DNA of 40,694 bases from Chloroflexota bacterium. GTDB lineage: Bacteria > Chloroflexota > UBA6077 > FW602-bin22 > JAMCWG01. Location of the stretch: positions 1 through 40,694 of the forward strand of contig JAMCWG010000013.1 in assembly GCA_023475235.1 (NCBI GenBank), given 5' to 3'. The translations under genes were made by a program, and so were the position numbers. Shown here piece after piece: positions 31,964 through 40,400 of this stretch. The notes below the pieces were generated by a model. That model searched no databases and was not told the origin of the DNA. It was given only the letters and a program-made list of their open reading frames with translations. The number at the start of each line of letters is the position of its first letter. Position 1 is the first letter of the stretch.

Positions 31964-33448
31964 CTAGTGCGATGCAAAGACCGGCTCTCCGTGCCCAAGG
32001 TCAGCCCCCTGCTTGGCGAGAGTGTCTCGCAGCTTGGCGATGTCCACTCGGCGCGGTGCCACGCCTTCCTTCGCTGAGAGGGCTGCCGCGGTGCCTGCTG
32101 CCTGGCCGGTGGCGATGCATAATGGGATACCACGTACGGAGCCCAGCGCCATATGTTCAACTGAGATGCAACGCCCGGCAACCAGCAGGTTGTCGATAGT
32201 CTTAGGCACCAGGCAGCGGTAGGGTATGCCATAGGCCTTGCCCTTCCGGATCTCGATCCAGCGTCCAGGCTTGCCGCCCTCCTCAGCGTGGATGTCGAGA
32301 GCCCGACCGCCCCGGGCGATGGCATCGTCGAACATATGCGAGCCCAGCACGTCTTCGGTGGTCAGCACGTACTCTCCGACTATGCGTCGGCTCTCCCTAA
32401 CACCCAGTTGATGGGCCGTCTCGATCAGGTAGGCGTTCTCGAACCCCGGGAGGTACTTCTGGAGGACGCCAGCCAGCTTCACGGTGTACCAGCGGCAAAA
32501 CATGAGTGCCTCGGTGACGTCCTTTGTGTTTGTCGGGTCGACGTTATAGGCCATATCCACGACGTGGATGCTCTCGGAGGGTATCATCTTGCCGGCGCGG
32601 CGTACCGGTCTGATGCTCCCGATAGCAGGAACGTGCCCCTTGCCGTGCAGCGGGAGGGGCAGATCGCCGTTGTCGAAGGCTCTCTTTAGCAGGCTGCGTA
32701 GGCCTCCAATAATGATGGGGCTGCCCTGAGCCAGCAGCCGCCTCCACTCCTGGATATTCCCACCACCCTGGTCTTCCGGATGCTGCTCCAGATAGTCCAG
32801 CGCCTTGTTGAAGTCCACACCACCCATTATGAAGCACATAGTGACGGCCTGGATGTGCGCGTCCTCTTCCCGGCCCTGCTGGAACTCGGCGCCGGTCCGG
32901 GCGACGATATCGGCATCCCCGGTGCAGTCCACGAATGTCTTAGCCTTCACCAGATGCTTGCCAGACTTGTTGTAAACAACTACCCCTGTGATCCTGTTGC
33001 CTTCCATCACCGGTTCGGCGACCAGCGAGTCCAGCCACACCTCAACGCCCGCCTCCTGGATCATCTGGTCGGCCAGGGTTTTCATCAGGGTGGGATCAAA
33101 GGTGGGCCTGCTGGAGGCCTCCCCTGGCTTGCCGTAGAGGCCGTACACGCCGCCCATATCGTTGAGGCGATCCAGGATCTCCATAGCCAGGCCGCGCACC
33201 ACCTGCTCCAGTTGATATCGGTCGGCCTGATAGATGTTGCTTCCCTCGATGTCCTGGTGTACCCGCATTGTGTGGAATCCCAGGACCAGGCCCCCTGTCA
33301 TCATTCCCCCCAGGCAGTGGAAGCGCTCGATCAGCAGGGTATCGGCGCCGTTGCGTGCGGCAGCGATAGCAGCAGGAAAACCAGAAGTTCCTCCTCCAAT
33401 CACCACCACATCTTTGCTGACAATCGAATCGAAATCGCTCTGTGCCAT
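31964..33448 (-). CDS. FAD-dependent oxidoreductase (FAD_oxidored type), copy 2
   Basis: The 494-residue flavoprotein shares the motif set of the copy at 28496: VIGGGTSGFPAAIAAARNG, LLIERFHCLGGMMTGGLVLG, VDCTGDADIVARTGA, and LVAGRCISVEHMALGSVRG with IATGQAAGTAAAL. The shared segments LGGMMTGGLV, HTMRxHQ and NKSGxHLV show recent common ancestry with that copy. ATG 33448 has AGGAGT before it. It is the first gene of a three-gene set (flavoprotein, SBP, flavoprotein) behind the promoter and operator at 33667-33720, with an untranslated leader of about 240 nt. Confidence 0.92.
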   Translation of the reverse strand: MAQSDFDSIVSKDVVVIGGGTSGFPAAIAAARNGADTLLIERFHCLGGMMTGGLVLGFHTMRVHQDIEGSNIYQADRYQLEQVVRGLAMEILDRLNDMGGVYGLYGKPGEASSRPTFDPTLMKTLADQMIQEAGVEVWLDSLVAEPVMEGNRITGVVVYNKSGKHLVKAKTFVDCTGDADIVARTGAEFQQGREEDAHIQAVTMCFIMGGVDFNKALDYLEQHPEDQGGGNIQEWRRLLAQGSPIIIGGLRSLLKRAFDNGDLPLPLHGKGHVPAIGSIRPVRRAGKMIPSESIHVVDMAYNVDPTNTKDVTEALMFCRWYTVKLAGVLQKYLPGFENAYLIETAHQLGVRESRRIVGEYVLTTEDVLGSHMFDDAIARGGRALDIHAEEGGKPGRWIEIRKGKAYGIPYRCLVPKTIDNLLVAGRCISVEHMALGSVRGIPLCIATGQAAGTAAALSAKEGVAPRRVDIAKLRDTLAKQGADLGHGEPVFASH

Positions 33449-33666
33449 CTCTACTCCTGTGTTTGTTGTGCTTGCGTTAGGCCTGATCAGACATGTCCGC
33501 CTACCAGTCCGTCGTCTTCCGGATCCGCGCCGGACGTCATACGATTGACGGTCCTTTTCACAAGCTCGAAGCGGGCAGGAGGTGACGGCTCTCGGCCCTG
33601 TTGGCGACGACGGTCCTCCGGCAAATCATTGCCTCGCTGACTGCAATTCCAGGAAACCAAGTGTCT

Positions 33667-33683
33667 ATGAAACCGAGTTTCAT
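33667..33683 (-). promoter_or_regulatory. Operator dyad ATGAAAC-N3-GTTTCAT
   Basis: A perfect 7 bp inverted repeat with a 3 bp centre lies immediately downstream of the -10 box, over the transcription start. Its form matches the TGAAAC-N3-GTTTCA pattern of KdgR-type (IclR family) sites that control sugar-acid catabolism in enterobacteria. The sharing of a regulator family is an inference, since no regulator gene is adjacent. Confidence 0.65.
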
Positions 33684-33692
33684 GTTCGCTGC

Positions 33693-33720
33693 ATTATAGA
33701 CCTTCCGGCCAGGAAGTCAA
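33693..33720 (-). promoter_or_regulatory. Sigma-70 promoter of the flavoprotein-SBP operon
   Basis: On the minus strand TTGACT (33715-33720), a 16 bp spacer and TATAAT (33693-33698), about 245 nt upstream of the first gene at 33448. Confidence 0.8.
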
Positions 33721-33801
33721 TACCATCCCAATGGCAGCGATGGAGTTAGCTGTGCTCATGTTGACGGAACATTATTTCAGGGAGCAAGCCTGTATTCTCT
33801 G

Positions 33802-34167
33802 TTGAGCACTGCTGGCAGCAAGGCACTGGGCACACTGGACTCCGCGCCAGACGTAGAAAGGTCGATGAGCGCGCCGGCGGTGATGGCAAACCTGGGCAGC
33901 GACGAAGCAGCCCTGTTTCAGGGAGCGGATGTGTACCAACTGGTAAACGCAGGGGGCGGCAGCACCCTACAGGCACTGGAATCCGCGCTGGCAGCACAAC
34001 CGCCTACCAGCCCGCCGTTGAGCACGGCAGCTCCGGCCAACGCCGTTGGCACCCCTCTGCAAGATGCCAGCCTTTACCAGCTTATGAGCGTAGAGGGCGC
34101 GCAGGCCATCCAGGTCCTGGGCGGCGCGCTGCTGGGCATCGGACAAAGCGTAGACGTCCAGGCCTGA
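33802..34167 (+). CDS. Orphan ORF of three 47-residue repeats, N-terminus uncertain
   Basis: The open frame from 33700 to TGA 34165-34167 holds three tandem units of 141 bp, starting at 33769, 33910 and 34051. They read TLFQGASLYSLLSTAGSKAL, ALFQGADVYQLVNAGGGSTL and TPLQDASLYQLMSVEGAQAI, each followed by a hydrophobic stretch (LDSAP, LESAL, LGGALLG) and an Ala/Pro/Ser/Thr-rich spacer. The first two units are exactly 47 codons; the third ends the protein. The protein-level repeat in one frame, with divergent DNA, argues that this was or is translated. The only starts are TTG 33802 (inside unit 1) and ATG 33865, without clear ribosome sites, so the 5' end may be lost. It is the only plus-strand gene in the 28-40 kb block. 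I know no family for it. Confidence 0.5.
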   Translation: MSTAGSKALGTLDSAPDVERSMSAPAVMANLGSDEAALFQGADVYQLVNAGGGSTLQALESALAAQPPTSPPLSTAAPANAVGTPLQDASLYQLMSVEGAQAIQVLGGALLGIGQSVDVQA

Positions 34168-34183
34168 TCCGCCTGGAACAATC

Positions 34184-35620
34184 TCAGCTCGCGCCTGGCT
34201 CCGGGACGGGCTGCCCGACGGCCTCGTCCAGCGGCACCCCCTGGGCTCTTAGCAGTTGCTGCACCCGCCCGATGTCGACGGTCCGCACCGTCGTGCCGTC
34301 GGCGGCGGCCAGGGCGGCCGCCGTCCCCGCTGCCTGCCCCATTCCCATACACCATACCTCGGAGCGCGTCCATCCATCCGCATCGTGGGTCTGCGATATG
34401 CTACGCCCGGCCACTAGCAGCCTCTCGGCCCCCTGGGGCACCAGGCAGCGGTAGGGTATGTAGAACTTCCGCTCCTCGGCGATCATCGTCCGGAACTGGT
34501 CGTCCGCGGAGCCCTCCTTGCGGTCGGGGTTGTGTACCGCCACGCCGGGAGCCGCCAGGTGGGTGCTAACCCGGACCACCCGGTCCTCGAAGGGCCGGCC
34601 GGCGACGCAGTCCTCCTCGCTCAAGATGTGCTCGCCGCGGATATGCCGGGTCTCTCGCACGCCGATGCCAGCCGCCGTGTCGATTACAGACGCCCGTTCG
34701 CAGCCGGGGATGTGCTTGCGGACGAAGTCCACAAACATAGAGATCTGGTTGCGGGCCTCGATCTCGGCCCTAGTCAAGTCCCACGCGTTGGTGCCGTCTA
34801 CCTCGTAGACCTCAGTGCCGTTGATGTAGCATATGCCCCGCTCGACGTCCACTCCCTCCAGCTCCAGACAGTGGAAGTCCGGTGGGAGCTCGCCCCGGCG
34901 GCTGGCCTCTTCGACCAGATCGAAGAAGCCCCACATTCGCACGACTCCTCGCTCGATATCGTTCACCTGCCGGTTGGGGTCGGGCGAGAACTGGTCAGGG
35001 TGCCTGCGGGCATAATCGACCATCGCGTGAAAGTCTACATTGCCCACGCGGAACAGGAGCACGACGGGCCGCATCTTGCCGTCACCCTCGCGCCCCTTTA
35101 CAAAGGGAACGCCTGCTCCTGCCGCGATGTCCGCGTCGCCGGTGCAGTCGATCACCGTTCTCGCCAGCAATGCCTGGCGTCCGCACTTGTTCTCGACGAA
35201 CACGCCCTGCACCGCGCCCTCTTCCACGATGGGAACGACGACCCAGGAGTAGAGGAGGAGCCGAGCGCCGGCATCCTGGACGAGGTCCAGCGCCACCTTC
35301 TTGAAAGCCTCCGGATCGAAGTTGATGACGCGGCCGGCCACGGCTGCCCTCCGGCGGAGCAGCTCGTCGACGATCTCGCCGGAGATGCCATACAGCACTG
35401 CTCTGTGCTGTGACAGCTTGGACACAAGATTGGCCGTGGCGGCACCGCCGAGGAAGGCATTCCGCTCGACCAGCAGCGTGGAAGCGCCCTCCCGCGCGGC
35501 CGCGATCGCCGCCCCCAGCCCGGCCGGCCCTCCGCCCGCCACCAGCACATCGACCTCCGCCGCTACCGGCGTCTCGCGGGCTGGCTCGTGAACCGTCCTG
35601 ACATGCGATACTTCGCTCAT
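34184..35620 (-). CDS. FAD-dependent oxidoreductase (FAD_oxidored type), copy 3
   Basis: The 478-residue flavoprotein is the most divergent of the three. The N-terminal FAD motif is VAGGGPAGLGAAIAAAREG with LLVERNAFLGGAATANLVS. The middle motif is IDCTGDADIAAGAGVPF, and the C-terminal block is YIPYRCLVPQGAERLLVAGR with MGMGQAAGTAAALA. An HTMRxHQ segment found in the other two is absent. It follows the SBP gene at 35649 after only 28 nt and is surely co-transcribed with it. The ribosome site GGGAGG lies somewhat far (about 12 nt) from ATG 35620. The pairing of one SBP with one flavoprotein repeats the layout at 28496-33448. Confidence 0.9.
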   Translation of the reverse strand: MSEVSHVRTVHEPARETPVAAEVDVLVAGGGPAGLGAAIAAAREGASTLLVERNAFLGGAATANLVSKLSQHRAVLYGISGEIVDELLRRRAAVAGRVINFDPEAFKKVALDLVQDAGARLLLYSWVVVPIVEEGAVQGVFVENKCGRQALLARTVIDCTGDADIAAGAGVPFVKGREGDGKMRPVVLLFRVGNVDFHAMVDYARRHPDQFSPDPNRQVNDIERGVVRMWGFFDLVEEASRRGELPPDFHCLELEGVDVERGICYINGTEVYEVDGTNAWDLTRAEIEARNQISMFVDFVRKHIPGCERASVIDTAAGIGVRETRHIRGEHILSEEDCVAGRPFEDRVVRVSTHLAAPGVAVHNPDRKEGSADDQFRTMIAEERKFYIPYRCLVPQGAERLLVAGRSISQTHDADGWTRSEVWCMGMGQAAGTAAALAAADGTTVRTVDIGRVQQLLRAQGVPLDEAVGQPVPEPGAS

Positions 35621-35648
35621 AGGCCCGATGACCTCCCTGCGCCAGCGT

Positions 35649-37331
35649 CTACTGGTCCAGCCAGATGTATTTCGGGTCGATTTCCGTGAACTGGTACTTG
35701 AAGTTCTTGACCTTCTTACTCATTGCCCAGCTAAACGGCAGGGTATAGCCCACCCCCGTCCACGCATCGTCCACAATCACATTGATGGCCTTCTGGTATA
35801 TCCGGTCGCGCTCGGCGGTATCATAGGTGGCCGCTCCCTGGGCCAGCAAATCGTCGAATTCCTTGTTGCATTGGCCGAACGAGACGCCCGACGCGTTGCA
35901 GGTCTCCATCTGGAGGATCCACTCAGGCTCGGCGACCGTCGCCGGCCGGTGCGTGCCGATCTCAAAGTTCATCGCCTGCATCCGGTTGCCCCAGGCCACC
36001 CGCTCTATCACATCGATGACCACCCGGATCCCCACCTTGTCCCACATCGCCTTCACTAGCTCGGCCTCGCGCACATCGTTGGAGCGGTTGATGACCGTCA
36101 TCGTCGCGTCGATGCCGTCGGGACGGCCGGCCTCAGCCAGCAGTTGTTTCGCCTTGTCCGGGTTGTACGGGAACGTAGGGAAGCTCCCTTCGTGGTAGCC
36201 GAGGACGCCCGGTCCCCAGCGTCGCACGTACGCCGACTTGCCGTAGCCGAATCCTAATGTCTTCGCCATTGCCTCTCGATCGATGGCGTACGATATCGCG
36301 TGGCGCACCCTTTTGTCCCGGAAGGTCTCGATGTTGGGGTTGAGGCCGTACCCGAAGTAGCCGTAGGCGGCTGATGGATGTAGGAAAAGCTTCAGGTTCG
36401 GGTCCGATTCGATTGTCTTGAAGTCCTTAGGCTCGACTTCCACGATTATGTCAAGCGCTCCGCTCTTCAACTCCAGCATGCTCACCGCCGTATCGCGCCG
36501 GGTGTAGTCGACGAACTTGTCGAGGTATGGCAGCGGCTGGCCATCGTCCCCTTTCCGCCAGTAGCCGTCCCGCCGCTGCAGCTCCACCTTCGAATCGACC
36601 TCCCAGTTGGCCAGGGTCATCGGCCCGCTGCCCACCGGATGCCGGGAGAACTCCTCTTCCCCCAGCTTCTCCATCGCCTCTTTGGAAACAATATGGTTGG
36701 CCCAGGCATTGGTCCCCGCAAAGGTCAGGTTGGCCATCATCGCCGCCGACGGAGACTTCAAGTTAAGCTGGATGGTGTAGTCGTCCAGCCGGTCCACGCT
36801 GCCCAAGCGCGACAGCGTCCCCCTGCCAGTAGACTTCGGATGATTCAAGAGCCGGTCCAGGTTCCATTTCGCGACATCCGCATTAAAGACGCTGCCGTCG
36901 CTGAACTTCACGTCGCGGCGCAGCCTCACCACGATGGTCTTCGGGTCCTTGATGTCCCACGACTCCGCCAGCTCCGACGTTACGTCAAATGTAACCGGAT
37001 CGTCGTTTATCTGGGTGAAAGCGACCAGCGCGTCGAACAGCAGATGATAGGCCACCGTCGAAACGTTCACCGTTTGCGGATCGAAATGCTGGGCGCTGCG
37101 AGTCTCTGCCAGGCGCAGGGTCCCGCCGCGCTTAATTGCGAGGGCGGGCGTGGGCTTAACCGCAGGCGCCGTCGACGTGGGAGCGGCTGCGGCCGGCGCC
37201 GCCGGAGCGGCCGTTGCAGGCGAAGGTGCGGGCGCTTTTGCGGCGGGAGCGCCCGGTGGCACAGGCGCACAGGCACCTAGAAATGCGGCCGCCGCAATCA
37301 CAGTCATCCCCAGATAACGTGCCACTCGCAT
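35649..37331 (-). CDS. Family 5 ABC solute-binding lipoprotein, third copy
   Basis: The 560-residue lipoprotein has signal peptide MRVARYLGMTVIAAAAFLGAC with lipobox FLGAC and an Ala/Pro-rich linker. KRGGTLRLAETRSAQHFDPQ opens the mature fold. Family 5 landmarks are LAESWDIKDPKTIVVRLRRD, VKFSDGSVFNADVAKWNLDR, RVRHAISYAIDREAMAKTLG and the end PKYIWLDQ. ATG 37331 has GGAGGAC before it. Its downstream partner is an FAD oxidoreductase, and no permease gene is visible between here and purL. A shared -WLD[RQ] C-terminus in all three SBPs of the window suggests paralogy, with roles in uptake of related compounds. Confidence 0.92.
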   Translation of the reverse strand: MRVARYLGMTVIAAAAFLGACAPVPPGAPAAKAPAPSPATAAPAAPAAAAPTSTAPAVKPTPALAIKRGGTLRLAETRSAQHFDPQTVNVSTVAYHLLFDALVAFTQINDDPVTFDVTSELAESWDIKDPKTIVVRLRRDVKFSDGSVFNADVAKWNLDRLLNHPKSTGRGTLSRLGSVDRLDDYTIQLNLKSPSAAMMANLTFAGTNAWANHIVSKEAMEKLGEEEFSRHPVGSGPMTLANWEVDSKVELQRRDGYWRKGDDGQPLPYLDKFVDYTRRDTAVSMLELKSGALDIIVEVEPKDFKTIESDPNLKLFLHPSAAYGYFGYGLNPNIETFRDKRVRHAISYAIDREAMAKTLGFGYGKSAYVRRWGPGVLGYHEGSFPTFPYNPDKAKQLLAEAGRPDGIDATMTVINRSNDVREAELVKAMWDKVGIRVVIDVIERVAWGNRMQAMNFEIGTHRPATVAEPEWILQMETCNASGVSFGQCNKEFDDLLAQGAATYDTAERDRIYQKAINVIVDDAWTGVGYTLPFSWAMSKKVKNFKYQFTEIDPKYIWLDQ

Positions 37332-37483
37332 TTATCGTCCTCCCTCCGCTCCTAAGTCTCACGGTACCTACTGCTACGGCTGTCAGTACGCTCTACAGGT
37401 GTGCGCTGGACATTGCTATTTCCGATGCCGGTGACACTGCAACCCGACCGGCGAGGACTTTGGCTCCAGGTGTAGATGCTTCG

Positions 37484-40400
37484 TTAGGGCTCACTTTCAC
37501 ACCAGTCTCTGGCGTTCTGGAACATCCGTAGCCAGGGCGAAGGGGCGGCTTTCTCCCATCCCTCCGGCAGGTATCCCCACTGCCAGTTCAGGAACGCCCT
37601 TTCCGGATGGGGCATCATCGCCAGATGGCGCCCGTCCGGCGAGCACAGGGCCGCAACCCCAAAGGGCGAGCCATTGGGGTTGAATGGGTAAGTCTCGGTT
37701 GGCTCTCCAATATCGTCTACAAAACGGAGGGGGGCCAGGTCTCGCGCGAAGACCTGCTCCATCACCGTCTTCTCAGGGCAATAGAACCTGCCTTCACCGT
37801 GGGCCGTCCAGATGCCCAGGAGGGAGCCGGCCATGCCTTTCAGCATCATAGCTGGACTATCGAGGACCTTCACTGCCAAAAATCTGGACTCGAACCGGCC
37901 CGACTGATTGCGGATGAATCGCGGCTGCTTCTCGTCGGGGAGGCCGAACCCCGGCACCCAGCCGAGCAGGGCCATCAACTGGCAGCCGTTGCAAACGCCC
38001 AGGCTGAATGTATCCGGCCGCTCATAGAAGACTTGGAACTGGTCTCTCAATCCCCTGTTAAACCGGATGGAGCCTGCCCAACCCTTGGCTGCATCGAACA
38101 CATCCTTGTGGGCGAAGCCGCCGACAAATACCGCGCCTCTGAAGTTGTCCCGGTTGAGTTCTATCCTTTTCTCCAGGAGATCGGTCATCGTCACATCCCA
38201 GACGTCGAACCCGGCCGCGAAGAAGGCCGAAGCCATCTCACGGTCGCCGTTGCTGCCCTCTTCCCGAATGACCGCAATCTTCAGTCCCCTCTCCGTTTCA
38301 CGCGGGTTGTCGGCGAGCGGCCGGGGGGCAGAAGCCACCCTGTAGGTGGGACCCGGCCGGTCGAAGCTCGCACGTCTCTCCTCGTCGACGCAGGCCGGAT
38401 TCGACTGCAGTCGGTCGATCTGATACGACGTCTGCTCCCAGACCTCGCGCCAGGCGCGCATATCCTCTTGGAACAGCGCTTCGCCGCCGATGGCTACCTC
38501 AAGCTGCTTCTCCCGGATGGTCCTGCCGATGGACAGACACTCGATCCCTCTCCGATTAAAGACCTCGATCACCTGCATTTCATTATCAGGCAGGCACTCC
38601 ATCACCAGCCCGAGCTCTTCGTTGAAGAGGAAAGGCAAAGCATCGATGGGCCTAACTCCAGCGAAATCGACGTCGATCCCGCAGTTGCCGGCAAAAGCCA
38701 TTTCCAGCAATGTCGTGATCAGCCCGCCGTCGCTCCGGTCGTGGCCCGCTAGCACCAGCCCCCCCCCGATTAGCTCCTGGACTGCCTCGAAGGCATCCTT
38801 CAACAGCTCCGGGCTGTCGACATCCGGACATTCATCCCCGACCTGCCGGTAGACCTGGGCCAGGGCGCCGCCCCCCATTCGCCGCTTGCCGAAGCCCAGA
38901 TCGACGAAGAGGACGCGGCTGCCCCCTGGACGCTTGAAGTCGGGCGTCACTTTCCTGGTAATATCCGGGCACGGCGCGTAGGCGGAGATCACCAGCGTGC
39001 CCGGTGCCTTGACCGTCTCGGTGGTCCCATCAGCGCCGGCCACCTGGGCCGCCATAGATAGGCTGTCTTTGCCGCCGTCCACGGCGATGCCCAGCGCGAT
39101 CATAATGTCGCGCATCGCCAGTGCGGCGTCGTACAGCCTCGCCCCTTCGCCCGGCAGCTTTGCCGCCCACATCCAGTTGGCAGAGCACTTCACATCGCCA
39201 AGCGAGCTGATCCTCGCCCATACCAGGTTAGTCAGGGCCTCGCCCACGCTCATACGGGCCATCGCCGCCGGATCGACCAGGCCCTTGATGGGCTGTTCCC
39301 CGATTGAGATGGCGGTGCCCCTCAGGCCGAAATGGCTGTTCGCAACAATCCCATAATCGGCCAGCGTCAACTGCAGAGGGCCGACACATTGCTGCTGCGC
39401 GATCAAGCCGGTGACGCTGCGGTCGACCTTGCTGGTCAGGAACCGCTTCGAGCCGACGGAAAGCAAGCGCAGGACCCTATCCAGCGTTTCCTTGACGGAC
39501 AGGCCCTCGGGTAAAGCCACCGGCGGGTGACGCTGGGGTAGGCGCTCCAACCGAAATGTCTTCCGCGGCATCTTGCCTAGAATCTTGTCCAGCTCAAGGT
39601 CCACCGGCGCTGAGCCATCGGTCTCATCGAAAAGCACAATCTTCCCGTCGCCGGTGATCTCGCCGATGGCCGCGAACGGGGCCTTCTCCCGCCGGCAGAT
39701 GCGCTCGAAGAGCCTCACCTTCTCCGAGGGGACGATCATCACGTCGCGTTCCTGCGCCTCATTGCCCCAGGTCTCCAGCGTCGACAGGGTATTGTCACCG
39801 ACGGGGATCCTCCGCAGGTAAATCCTTGCCCCGGCGGGGTCCACGATTTCGGTTACGGCGTTGCAGTCGCCGCCCGCGCCCAGGTCGTGGACGGTCACGA
39901 TTGGGTTGTCATCGCCCATCTCCACACACGCTCTTATCGCTCGATTGAGGCGCTGTTCCATCTCCGGGTCCCCGCGCTGGACGGCGCTGAAATCCAGCTC
40001 TTCGATGTTCTGGCCCTGAATCATCGAAGAAGCAGCGCCCCCGCCCATGCCGATGCGGTAGGCCGGGCCGCCGACTTGGACCACCTGCATGTTCTGTTGC
40101 GGCTTCCCCTTCTCGATGTGGCGGCCGTCCATCTGTCCGACGCCGCCGGTAAACATAATGGGCTTGATCCATTCGCGCCGCTCTCCGCCGATCCTCAAGC
40201 CGAAGGACCTGGTGAACCCTAGTATCACGGGCTCGCCGAAGCAGTTTCCGTAATCGGAAGCGCCATCGCTGGCTCGAACCTCGATTTGGAGGGGTGAAGC
40301 AAGGTTCCCCGGGTAGGCCCAGCCACTGTCCTCCCACGGCACGGCATAGCCCGGAATCAGGAGCTGGCCCACGCTGTAGCCGGTGGTGCCGGCGACCACC

